Positions 1 through 4,361 of a stretch of DNA of 5,206 nt are shown here, one piece after another. The DNA is from an uncultured Ruminococcus sp. (GTDB taxonomy: Bacteria; Bacillota; Clostridia; Oscillospirales; Ruminococcaceae). The DNA is taken from NCBI GenBank assembly GCA_947175975.1, contig CAMWOX010000129.1:1-5206 (forward strand), written 5' to 3'. Each line of letters opens with the position of its first letter. Position 1 is the first letter of the stretch. The notes beneath the pieces were generated by a model. It was not told where the DNA came from, searched no databases, and worked only from the letters and a program-made list of their open reading frames with translations. Made by a program: the position numbers and the translations under genes.

Positions 1-76
1 CAGAGCTTCTGGAAAAGCCCTTGCTGAACAGTCTGTTTGCCATCTGCATCAGTTTTTTCTTAAAATTTCTTGTCAT
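1..76 (-). CDS. Partial small basic protein, N-terminal 25 residues only
   Basis: I do not recognise this gene. The minus strand has an ATG at 76-74, preceded by a perfect GGAGG (90-86) nine bases upstream, and an open frame that runs off the window after 25 codons. The visible start reads MTRNFKKKLMQMANRLFSKG, then FSRSS: strongly basic and probably helical, with no signal peptide and no catalytic motif. It lies divergently from the RHH/toxin operon and has its own promoter (158-130) with an operator-like motif inside it, so it is probably controlled together with that operon. The lysine-rich start would fit a small DNA- or RNA-associated protein of a mobile element, but that is only a guess. 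The start codon and strand are well supported; the function is unknown. Confidence 0.6.
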   Translation of the reverse strand, partial: MTRNFKKKLMQMANRLFSKGFSRSS

Positions 77-129
77 GGTTGTATACCTCCTTTTTAGGTT
101 CGGGGGTTCTTGTGTCCTCCACTGTTATT

Positions 130-158
130 ATTATATCATATACACGGCTATATTTCAA
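130..158 (-). promoter_or_regulatory. Leftward sigma-A type promoter
   Basis: On the minus strand, TTGAAA (158-153) is followed after exactly 17 bases by TATAAT (135-130). This would start transcription near 123, about 45 bases before the ATG at 76. It is the evident promoter for the leftward partial gene. The operator-like copy at 140-153 fills most of the spacer and touches the -35, a classic position for repression. Confidence 0.7.
140..153 (-). promoter_or_regulatory. Operator-like repeat, copy 1 (inverted)
   Basis: ATACACGGCTATAT is the exact reverse complement of the copy at 178-191, giving 14-bp arms around a 24-bp centre. It lies between the -10 and -35 of the leftward promoter. It is probably a binding site for the RHH protein encoded at 263-457; the assignment is inferred from position and repetition. 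Confidence 0.6.
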
Positions 159-160
159 TA

Positions 161-172
161 TGTAATATTACA
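161..172. repeat. Perfect 12-bp palindrome between operator copies
   Basis: TGTAATATTACA is a perfect palindrome lying in the loop between operator copies 1 and 2, with its centre one base away from the centre of the larger inverted repeat. It could be a further regulator site or just AT-rich sequence. It shows no similarity to the 14-bp motif. Confidence 0.35.
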
Positions 173-177
173 CAAAT

Positions 178-191
178 ATATAGCCGTGTAT
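178..191 (+). promoter_or_regulatory. Operator-like repeat, copy 2
   Basis: ATATAGCCGTGTAT is the exact inverted partner of copy 1 and matches copy 3 at 13 of 14 positions. It lies just upstream of the rightward promoter's -35 and starts 27 bp before copy 3. It probably helps a repressor bind cooperatively across the divergent region. Confidence 0.6.
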
Positions 192-204
192 TTGTTGATT
201 TTAC

Positions 205-218
205 ATATAGACGTGTAT
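205..218 (+). promoter_or_regulatory. Operator-like repeat, copy 3, over the -35
   Basis: ATATAGACGTGTAT differs from copy 2 by a single base (C to A). That base lies inside the TAGACG hexamer that serves as the -35 of the rightward promoter. A protein bound here would block RNA polymerase directly, so this is the copy best placed for autoregulation of the RHH/toxin operon. Confidence 0.6.
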
Positions 219-236
219 GGCTTTTTGTGCTATAAT
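208..236 (+). promoter_or_regulatory. Rightward promoter of the RHH/toxin operon
   Basis: TAGACG (208-213, four of six bases matching the consensus) is separated by 17 bases from a perfect TATAAT (231-236), which carries a TG at 228-229 as an extended -10. The start of transcription is expected near 243, leaving a short leader before the GGAGG at 251-255. The weak -35 lies wholly inside operator copy 3. Confidence 0.65.
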
Positions 237-262
237 AATAGTAAGGAATAGGAGGTAATACT

Positions 263-457
263 ATGGCAAAATATGATGAAAAATCAAAAGAACGGACAAT
301 GAAATACATGAAAGAAAAGAGGGATAAACTGACTCTAAATCTCCCTAAAGGAAAGAAAGACGAGTATAAGGAACATGCTAACAGAAAAGGAAAGAGCTTA
401 ACAAACTTAATTGTTGACCTGATAGAAGATGATATGAAGAATACTAATAACCAATGA
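263..457 (+). CDS. Small ribbon-helix-helix (Arc/CopG-like) protein, likely antitoxin/repressor
   Basis: This 64-residue protein has a very basic N-terminal tail (residues 1-22), then a short strand-like segment KLTLNLPKGK (residues 22-31) and two predicted helices, DEYKEHANRKGKS and LTNLIVDLIEDDM. This is the strand-helix-turn-helix pattern of Arc/CopG/MetJ dimers, in which the paired strands read the major groove. GGAGG at 251-255, seven bases before the ATG, fixes the start; the frame ends with TGA at 455-457. It is the first gene of an operon with the MazF-like protein that starts 57 bp downstream, the usual antitoxin-first order, and its promoter carries three operator-like repeats. From the family and context I infer that it represses its own operon and the divergent gene, and may neutralise the toxin. 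RHH antitoxins paired with MazF toxins are known, for example in mycobacteria. It could instead be a plain element regulator. Confidence 0.75.
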   Translation: MAKYDEKSKERTMKYMKEKRDKLTLNLPKGKKDEYKEHANRKGKSLTNLIVDLIEDDMKNTNNQ

Positions 458-477
458 AACAGAATAAATATAAAAAA

Positions 478-492
478 GGAGCTGACAGCTCC
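478..492 (+). repeat. Near-palindromic hairpin in the leader of the toxin gene
   Basis: GGAGCTGACAGCTCC has 7-base complementary arms around one base; in RNA it would form GGAGCU/AGCUCC with a GAC loop. It sits in the 57-bp gap between the RHH gene and the toxin, five bases before the toxin's ribosome binding site (498-504). It could tune translation of the toxin or shape mRNA processing. The GGAG in the left arm might also act as a decoy ribosome site. Bases 477-491 recur exactly, inverted, at 1317-1331. Confidence 0.5.
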
Positions 493-514
493 ACAGGAAA
501 GGAGAATTTACAAG

Positions 515-1132
515 ATGTTTACAATTAAAAGAAAAGACATGGAAAATGCCACAAAACAACCAGATGCCAAAACGAAATTTGCAAGTACTGACAGCACCAT
601 ATATGACAGTTTCAAGCTGAGTATCTGGAATATGATTGACACGCTGAAAGACCTGTCTGTATATGACATGGCACAATGGATAAATCACATTGACCGCTGG
701 ATAAAAAATAAAAACATGGAGAATACAAAGAAATACGGCAGGGGTTGTATTGTATTTGTGGATTTGGGCGCACAGAATTTCCGTTATGAACCATCTTATA
801 CGCATCCTGCTGTCATTATTGCTGAAACTAAAAATATGGTGCTGATTGTTCCATGCAGTTCTAAGCGATATGGAAAACGTAATTCCGGAATCATAGACGC
901 AACATCAGCAGACGGATTCAGCAGCAATACAGGTGTTCAGGTTGACAGTTTCCGCTGGGTGCATAAGAACAGAATCATATCAGAAGTAGGACGTGCAAAA
1001 GGTTCTGTTCTGGATAAGATAGACAGCTACATATTAAGCATCACACCGTCATATAAAAAAGAAAAATCGGAGCTGAATGCCGAAATAGAGTGTTTAAAAA
1101 AACAAATAGCCGATTTGACGAAAACAGAGTAA
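515..1132 (+). CDS. MazF/PemK-fold protein with N- and C-terminal extensions, likely toxin
   Basis: This 205-residue protein has a MazF/PemK-like core at about residues 74-172. It shows YGRGCIVFVDLG (74-85), the strand THPAVII (96-102), LIVPCSS (110-116) and VDSFRWVHKNRI (143-154) followed by GRAKGSVLDKID, matching the order of segments in MazF endoribonucleases. MazF proteins cut single-stranded mRNA at short motifs and halt growth. Usual MazF proteins are about 110-120 residues. This one adds about 70 N-terminal residues, probably helical, and a C-terminal coiled-coil-like stretch (about 179-203). Where B. subtilis MazF has the catalytic Arg of its RPV motif and a Thr after strand VAAI, this protein has His97 and Ser115/116, so activity is not certain. 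The ATG at 515 is preceded by AAAGGAG (498-504); the ATG at 539 lacks such a site. It is co-transcribed with the upstream RHH gene. The fold assignment is fairly secure; toxicity is inferred. Confidence 0.8.
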   Translation: MFTIKRKDMENATKQPDAKTKFASTDSTIYDSFKLSIWNMIDTLKDLSVYDMAQWINHIDRWIKNKNMENTKKYGRGCIVFVDLGAQNFRYEPSYTHPAVIIAETKNMVLIVPCSSKRYGKRNSGIIDATSADGFSSNTGVQVDSFRWVHKNRIISEVGRAKGSVLDKIDSYILSITPSYKKEKSELNAEIECLKKQIADLTKTE

Positions 1133-1176
1133 TATTTTTGTAAAATCTGCATAAGATACAATGTCAGCAAAAGTTG

Positions 1177-1205
1177 TTGACAAACACTGAATTTTATGTT
1201 ATAAT
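1177..1205 (+). promoter_or_regulatory. Full-consensus promoter of a short non-coding transcript
   Basis: TTGACA (1177-1182), a 17-base spacer, and TATAAT (1200-1205) with an upstream TG (1197-1198) make a full-consensus extended -10 promoter, the strongest in the window. No ribosome binding site or convincing frame follows, and a terminator lies about 60 bases past the expected start near 1212. Confidence 0.8.
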
Positions 1206-1211
1206 AAAATT

Positions 1212-1295
1212 ACAGAGAGCGCAACGCTCGAACGCTGGTACTTGTTACAGTATCATATCACAGAATCAAAGCAGGCTATTACGCCTGCTTTTTTC
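1212..1295 (+). ncRNA. Predicted small RNA of about 85 nt with three hairpins
   Basis: The transcript is bounded by a consensus promoter and an intrinsic terminator. Three stems can be drawn. Stem 1 is GAGCG/CGCTC (1217-1221/1225-1229) with a CAA loop. Stem 2 is TGGTACT/AGTATCA (1236-1242/1249-1255), with one G-U pair and a 6-nt loop. Stem 3 is the terminator (1268-1276/1283-1291). An 8-base tandem repeat, AACGCTCG then AACGCTGG (1223-1238), lets the first stem's left arm pair partly with the second copy instead. I do not recognise the family. It lies 79 bp after the MazF-like gene and before the attachment scar, so it belongs to the mobile element. It could be a trans-acting regulator, an RNA partner of the toxin, or an element-maintenance RNA. 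A TTG-started frame through it (1242 onward) crosses the terminator and is not believed. Confidence 0.6.
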
Positions 1296-1296
1296 T
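1268..1296 (+). terminator. Intrinsic terminator of the small RNA
   Basis: AAAGCAGGC (1268-1276) and GCCTGCTTT (1283-1291) form a 9-bp stem with a 6-base loop, followed by TTTTTT-C-TTTTT. It ends the small RNA. It is probably also the first good stop for readthrough from the RHH/toxin operon, since no hairpin is visible directly after 1132. Confidence 0.85.
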
Positions 1297-1316
1297 TTTT
1301 GAAAATGATAGTTCCC

Positions 1317-1331
1317 GAGCTGTCAGCTCCT
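1317..1331 (-). repeat. Inverted copy of the 15-bp leader hairpin
   Basis: Read on the minus strand, AGGAGCTGACAGCTC is identical to 477-491. Both copies are near-palindromic and they bracket the toxin gene and the small RNA. A DNA-binding site or a pair of matching RNA hairpins are both possible; nothing here decides between them. Confidence 0.45.
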
Positions 1332-1341
1332 CCTAATTTTC

Positions 1342-1361
1342 AGGACACTATGAGGACACTA
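1342..1361 (+). repeat. Two 9-bp direct repeats, possible integrase arm-type sites
   Basis: AGGACACTA occurs at 1342-1350 and again at 1353-1361, offset by 11 bp, about one helical turn. Tyrosine integrases bind short direct repeats with this kind of phasing near their attachment core. The pair is 118 bp from the tRNA-derived core at 1479 and on the element side of it, which fits an arm site. The assignment rests on position and repeat pattern only. Confidence 0.45.
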
Positions 1362-1478
1362 ACAACACAAAAAAACAGAATCAATTATGAAAAGTTACAG
1401 GAACAAAACGCCTTATTTTTCCCATAAAATTAATGTTTTTAAAAAGTTATAAGAAGTAATAAAAAGCTCGGCAACACA

Positions 1479-1523
1479 TTGGTAAGGCGTAGGTCACCAG
1501 TTCGAATCCGGTCATCAGCTCCA
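1479..1523 (+). other. Attachment-site scar: 3' part of tRNA-Thr(GGT)
   Basis: The sequence matches a tRNA from the anticodon loop onward: TTGGTAA loop with anticodon GGT (1481-1483), 3' anticodon arm GGCGT (1486-1490), variable region AGGTC, T arm ACCAG-TTCGAAT-CCGGT (1496-1512), 3' acceptor strand CATCAGC (1513-1519), discriminator T and encoded CCA (1521-1523). The order closely follows bacterial tRNA-Thr(GGT). No 5' half is present: no GCTGATG acceptor strand or D arm lies upstream, and ACACA (1474-1478) pairs badly with GGCGT. The T stem has an A-C mismatch. This is what remains on the far side when an element integrates into a tRNA 3' end and supplies a replacement. The intact tRNA should lie at the element's other end, left of the window. 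Confidence 0.75.
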
Positions 1524-1535
1524 AAGTTATTTTGG

Positions 1536-1577
1536 AAAACAGGTATTTTCTGTACAAACAGAAAATACCTGTTTTTA
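1536..1577 (+). terminator. Strong terminator after the tRNA 3' end, perhaps bidirectional
   Basis: AAAACAGGTATTTTCTG (1536-1552) and its exact complement (1559-1575) form a perfect 17-bp stem with a TACAAA loop, ending in a run of T. Thirteen bases after the tRNA CCA, it looks like the original terminator of the chromosomal tRNA-Thr gene. From the other side it lies about 37 bp past the rsmA stop and could also stop that operon, although its T tract is weaker in that direction. Confidence 0.8.
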
Positions 1578-1612
1578 TTTTCATACTATCATTGCCCACA
1601 AGGGCATGTACA

Positions 1613-2470
1613 TTAAAATTGTGAAAATGCGTTGCTCAGCCGGACAAGTTCCGGCATTGTCAGTGCTTCGATCCGGACAGATGGTACAATACCGGATGTT
1701 TCAAATATTTCTGATATTTCAGATTTCGAAATGGCAAATGCATTGCACAACACACCTGCCAGTTGTTTTCTGCGTTGTGAAAATCCGGATCTGACCATCC
1801 GGAAAAACAAATCCTCATCCTGAACATTCCAGGGATTTTCCGGATATAATGCAATTTGCATCACGCAGGAATCTACATTGGGAGCAGGCAGAAAACTGCC
1901 TCGGGACACATCAAATAATTTCATAGCTTCCCCGTGATACGCAACTGCAACCGTCACCGCACCGGATTCCCGGCTGCCGACAGACGCACAGATCCGCTGG
2001 GCAGCTTCTTTCTGCACCATGACAGTGATACTAGTAATGTCTAGTTTTTCCTCCAAAAGTCGCATAATCATGGGAGATGTAATATAATACGGCAAATTAG
2101 CACAAACAGCAACCTGTAACCCCTGGAACTCTTCGGCGATCAATTTTTTCAGATCATACTGCATGGCATCGCCATGAATGATTTTGATATTTTCAAATCC
2201 TGCAAGCGTTTCCTCCAGAATTGGAAACAATTTCTGATCCAATTCAATGGCAACCACTTTATCTGCACGCTTTGCAAGCTCTTTAGTCAGCACCCCGACA
2301 CCTGTTCCGATTTCGAGAATGCCAAATCCAGGCTTTGCATTACCCAGTTCCGCAATTCTGGGACAAACTGTCGGATTAATCAAAAAATTCTGTCCGAGTG
2401 ATTTTGACACATGAAAGCCGTGTTTTTCCATGATATTTCTGACATAATGAATATCTGTTAATTCCGGCAT
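1613..2470 (-). CDS. rsmA: 16S rRNA (adenine1518-N6/adenine1519-N6)-dimethyltransferase
   Basis: RsmA (KsgA) uses S-adenosylmethionine to dimethylate two adjacent adenines in the 3' terminal hairpin of 16S rRNA during 30S maturation; loss of the marks gives kasugamycin resistance. The 285-residue length is normal. Visible motifs are SLGQNFL (24-30), the SAM-binding glycine loop EIGTGVGVLT (53-62), the ribose-binding acidic residue in IELD (75-78), GDAM (100-103), and the catalytic motif NLPYYITSP (125-133). QKEAAQRI and FLPAPNVDS follow, then a small helical C-terminal domain. The start at 2470 has only a modest AAAGGG site (2484-2479). It begins 29 bp after the upstream FAD-dehydrogenase stop, so the two are probably one transcript, with rsmA possibly expressed by readthrough. 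No defect is visible. Confidence 0.97.
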   Translation of the reverse strand: MPELTDIHYVRNIMEKHGFHVSKSLGQNFLINPTVCPRIAELGNAKPGFGILEIGTGVGVLTKELAKRADKVVAIELDQKLFPILEETLAGFENIKIIHGDAMQYDLKKLIAEEFQGLQVAVCANLPYYITSPMIMRLLEEKLDITSITVMVQKEAAQRICASVGSRESGAVTVAVAYHGEAMKLFDVSRGSFLPAPNVDSCVMQIALYPENPWNVQDEDLFFRMVRSGFSQRRKQLAGVLCNAFAISKSEISEIFETSGIVPSVRIEALTMPELVRLSNAFSQF

Positions 2471-2499
2471 TGAATCAGCCCTTTCTCAATTTTTTCATT

Positions 2500-4104
2500 T
2501 TATTTTTCCAGATCTCGAATCACGGCTTCGGCACACTTAATTCCATCCACTGCCGCCGAAGTAATCCCTCCGGCATAACCTGCACCCTCACCACAAGGAT
2601 AGATCCCGGAGAATCCCATACTCTGGAAATTCTCATCCCGGCACATTCTCACGGGAGAAGAACTCCGGGATTCTACCCCAGTCAGAACGGCATCCGGAGC
2701 GGCAAAGCCTTTGATCCGTTTTTCCAATTCCGGAATCCCCTGCCGGAGCGTCTCACAGAAAAAATCCGGCAGATACGCATCCGGTGAGACAAAAGTCGTT
2801 CCGGGACGGTAACTTGGCTGAACTGTGCCGAATTTCTGGGAATTTCGATGTTTCAGAAAATCTCCGACACAGATCACTGGTGCAGCATAATTTCCGCCTG
2901 CTGCAAGAAATGCTTTTTTCTCGATTTCTCTCTGGAGATACATACCTGCCAGAGGATGCTCACTTCCGAAATCACCCGGCTGAATGCCGACCAGTAACGC
3001 ACTGTTGGCATTTTTACCGTTTCTTGCAAAATTGCTCATGCCATTGATCGCAAGATGTCCGGATTCCGAAGAAGCCGGAACAACTTCACCGCCGGGACAC
3101 ATACAGAATGTATACAGGCTTCTGCCATTTCTGAGATGTACAGCTAGTTTATAATCCGCAGCTCCCAGTGCTGGATGATTCCAGAATTTTCCGTAAAGTG
3201 CTTTGTTGATGTCCTTCTGCAAATGCTCAATCCGGACACCCATGGCAAAAGCTTTCTGCGTGAGCATGATTTTCTTTTCATGCAGCATTTCCATTGTATC
3301 TCTTGCACTGTGTCCCAAAGCGAATACCGCATGATCCGTAAAGATTTCATGTGCCTGACCATCCTGCATATAAACCAAGGATTTCAGATTCTGATCGGAA
3401 TCTGTTTGGAAATCCACGAATTTTGCATGATAAACAATCTCACAGCCGAGTGTCAGAAGCAGTCTCCGGAAATTCTTCACGACCTGTATTAAATAATCCG
3501 TCCCGATATGCGGCTTTGCCTGCCAGAGAATTTCTTCCGGCGCACCGCACTGTACAAATGTTTCTAACACAAACTGGATTCTCTCATCTTTGATACCGGT
3601 ATTCAGTTTGCCGTCCGAGAATGTTCCTGCACCGCCCTCACCGAACTGGATATTACTTTCCGGATTCAGAATCCCGGATGATTTAAAATTCTGCACATGT
3701 TCTGTACGTTCTTCGACTGGGCAACCACGCTCCAAAATGATAGGACGCAGTCCGGCTTTTGCAAGCACATAAGCACAGAACATCCCGGCAGGTCCGAACC
3801 CGATAACAACAGGACGCTTTTTATTCTGCTGATGACAGATCCGGATTTTGTATTTCTGATCCTGCACCAGGGAAATATCCTTGTCATTCCTGCATTTTTG
3901 CAGGATCTTTTTTTCGCCCTCTGCTTTGACATCCAGTGTCAAGAGAAATAAAATTCTCTCTTTCTTTCTGGCATCAACAGAACGTTTTCTGATCCGGATT
4001 TCCTGGATTTTCTCAAATGGAATATGCAACTTCATGCCAACTGCTTTTTTCAAATCCAGATCTGTATAGTCCAAATCTAATTTAATATTCTGTATTCTAA
4101 TCAT
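2500..4104 (-). CDS. Uncharacterised FAD-dependent dehydrogenase (COG2509-like)
   Basis: This 534-residue cytoplasmic flavoprotein belongs to a widespread but biochemically undefined family of NAD(P)/FAD-dependent oxidoreductases. Residues 1-95 form the N-terminal domain typical of the family, with the basic stretch IRKRSVDARKKE (38-49). The Rossmann dinucleotide-binding loop VIGFGPAG (100-107) follows, with the acidic end of its second strand in LERG (124-127), and then the conserved GEGGAGTFSDGKL (155-167). Near the C-terminus, PCGEGAGYAGGITSAAVDG (503-521) is the second FAD-contacting motif. There is no signal peptide or membrane segment. AGGAGA (4116-4111) precedes the ATG at 4104-4102 by six bases. 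It is first in a pair with rsmA; the pairing does not reveal its substrate. The tnpB remnant ends just upstream in the same direction, and I see no convincing promoter between them. Fold is certain; substrate is unknown. Confidence 0.9.
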   Translation of the reverse strand: MIRIQNIKLDLDYTDLDLKKAVGMKLHIPFEKIQEIRIRKRSVDARKKERILFLLTLDVKAEGEKKILQKCRNDKDISLVQDQKYKIRICHQQNKKRPVVIGFGPAGMFCAYVLAKAGLRPIILERGCPVEERTEHVQNFKSSGILNPESNIQFGEGGAGTFSDGKLNTGIKDERIQFVLETFVQCGAPEEILWQAKPHIGTDYLIQVVKNFRRLLLTLGCEIVYHAKFVDFQTDSDQNLKSLVYMQDGQAHEIFTDHAVFALGHSARDTMEMLHEKKIMLTQKAFAMGVRIEHLQKDINKALYGKFWNHPALGAADYKLAVHLRNGRSLYTFCMCPGGEVVPASSESGHLAINGMSNFARNGKNANSALLVGIQPGDFGSEHPLAGMYLQREIEKKAFLAAGGNYAAPVICVGDFLKHRNSQKFGTVQPSYRPGTTFVSPDAYLPDFFCETLRQGIPELEKRIKGFAAPDAVLTGVESRSSSPVRMCRDENFQSMGFSGIYPCGEGAGYAGGITSAAVDGIKCAEAVIRDLEK

Positions 4105-4227
4105 AAATTTTCTCCTGTATCAAGCATTATTTTTTGTCTTTCCATGCAATCTTTCGCAGCCGTATAACCGCTTGCCGCTACGATAAATATATACAAATTT
4201 ATAAAAATCTCATATATCTATACTATT

Positions 4228-4245
4228 GCATTCCTCACGAAATGC
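4228..4245 (-). repeat. Short hairpin at the right end of the IS element
   Basis: GCATT (4228-4232) and AATGC (4241-4245) enclose an 8-base loop. IS200/IS605 elements carry a subterminal hairpin near the right end that is recognised by the TnpA transposase. The position after the tnpB tail fits, but the stem is only five base pairs. The exact right boundary, somewhere between here and 4105, is not visible. Confidence 0.35.
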
Positions 4246-4361
4246 CTTCCTGTTTCAACGTGTTCGATTTTGCCAGAGCTACTTTCGTTTGGTATAACAC
4301 TCCACAGGCTTCAATTCCCCAGTAGCGATAGGTACATATCTGCACTTTCGTGTATGTGAAA
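4228..4361 (-). ncRNA. Probable omega RNA 3' region of the IS605-family element
   Basis: In IS200/IS605 elements the TnpB guide (omega) RNA is made from the 3' end of tnpB and the right end of the element. This stretch lies just past the broken tnpB frame on the same strand. It carries segments I recognise from such ends: GGGGAATTGAAGCCTGTGGA (4320-4301) and TTGAAACAGGAAG (4257-4245), followed by a terminal stem. Codon-by-codon it resembles the TnpB tail (VPIATGELKPVE at 4335-4300, LAKSNTLKQEGIS near 4275-4238), but only in two different frames. The RNA may therefore be better kept than the protein. The RNA's 5' boundary and any guide sequence cannot be set by eye. Confidence 0.45.

Noticed and set aside
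140..218. A CRISPR array or iterons of a replication origin
   Set aside because: There are only three short copies, one of them inverted, with unequal spacing and positions that match promoter elements; no cas or replication gene is visible.
21..251. Plus-strand frame of 76 codons at the left edge
   Set aside because: It runs antisense to the leftward gene and through the divergent promoter region; its hydrophobic, tyrosine-rich product reflects AT-rich DNA.
407..805. Long minus-strand frame opposite the RHH and toxin genes
   Set aside because: It is the antisense shadow of two well-supported plus-strand genes and lacks a ribosome binding site and family resemblance.
1055..1300. A-rich stretch in the toxin gene complementary to the T tract of the small RNA terminator
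   Set aside because: The match is low-complexity A/T sequence expected by chance in AT-rich DNA.
1242..1427. Open frame of 61 codons beginning at a TTG after the toxin gene
   Set aside because: It has no ribosome binding site, starts inside a predicted structured RNA, and runs straight through a strong intrinsic terminator.
1460..1523. A complete functional tRNA-Thr gene
   Set aside because: No 5' acceptor strand or D arm exists upstream, the anticodon stem has two mismatches and the T stem one.
1593..1606. Small hairpin TGCCC/GGGCA just after rsmA as a terminator
   Set aside because: The stem is only five base pairs and no T tract follows on the minus strand; the 17-bp hairpin at 1536-1575 is the better candidate.
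4144..4149. TTGCAT on the minus strand as a -35 for the FAD-dehydrogenase operon
   Set aside because: No acceptable -10 lies 16-18 bases downstream.
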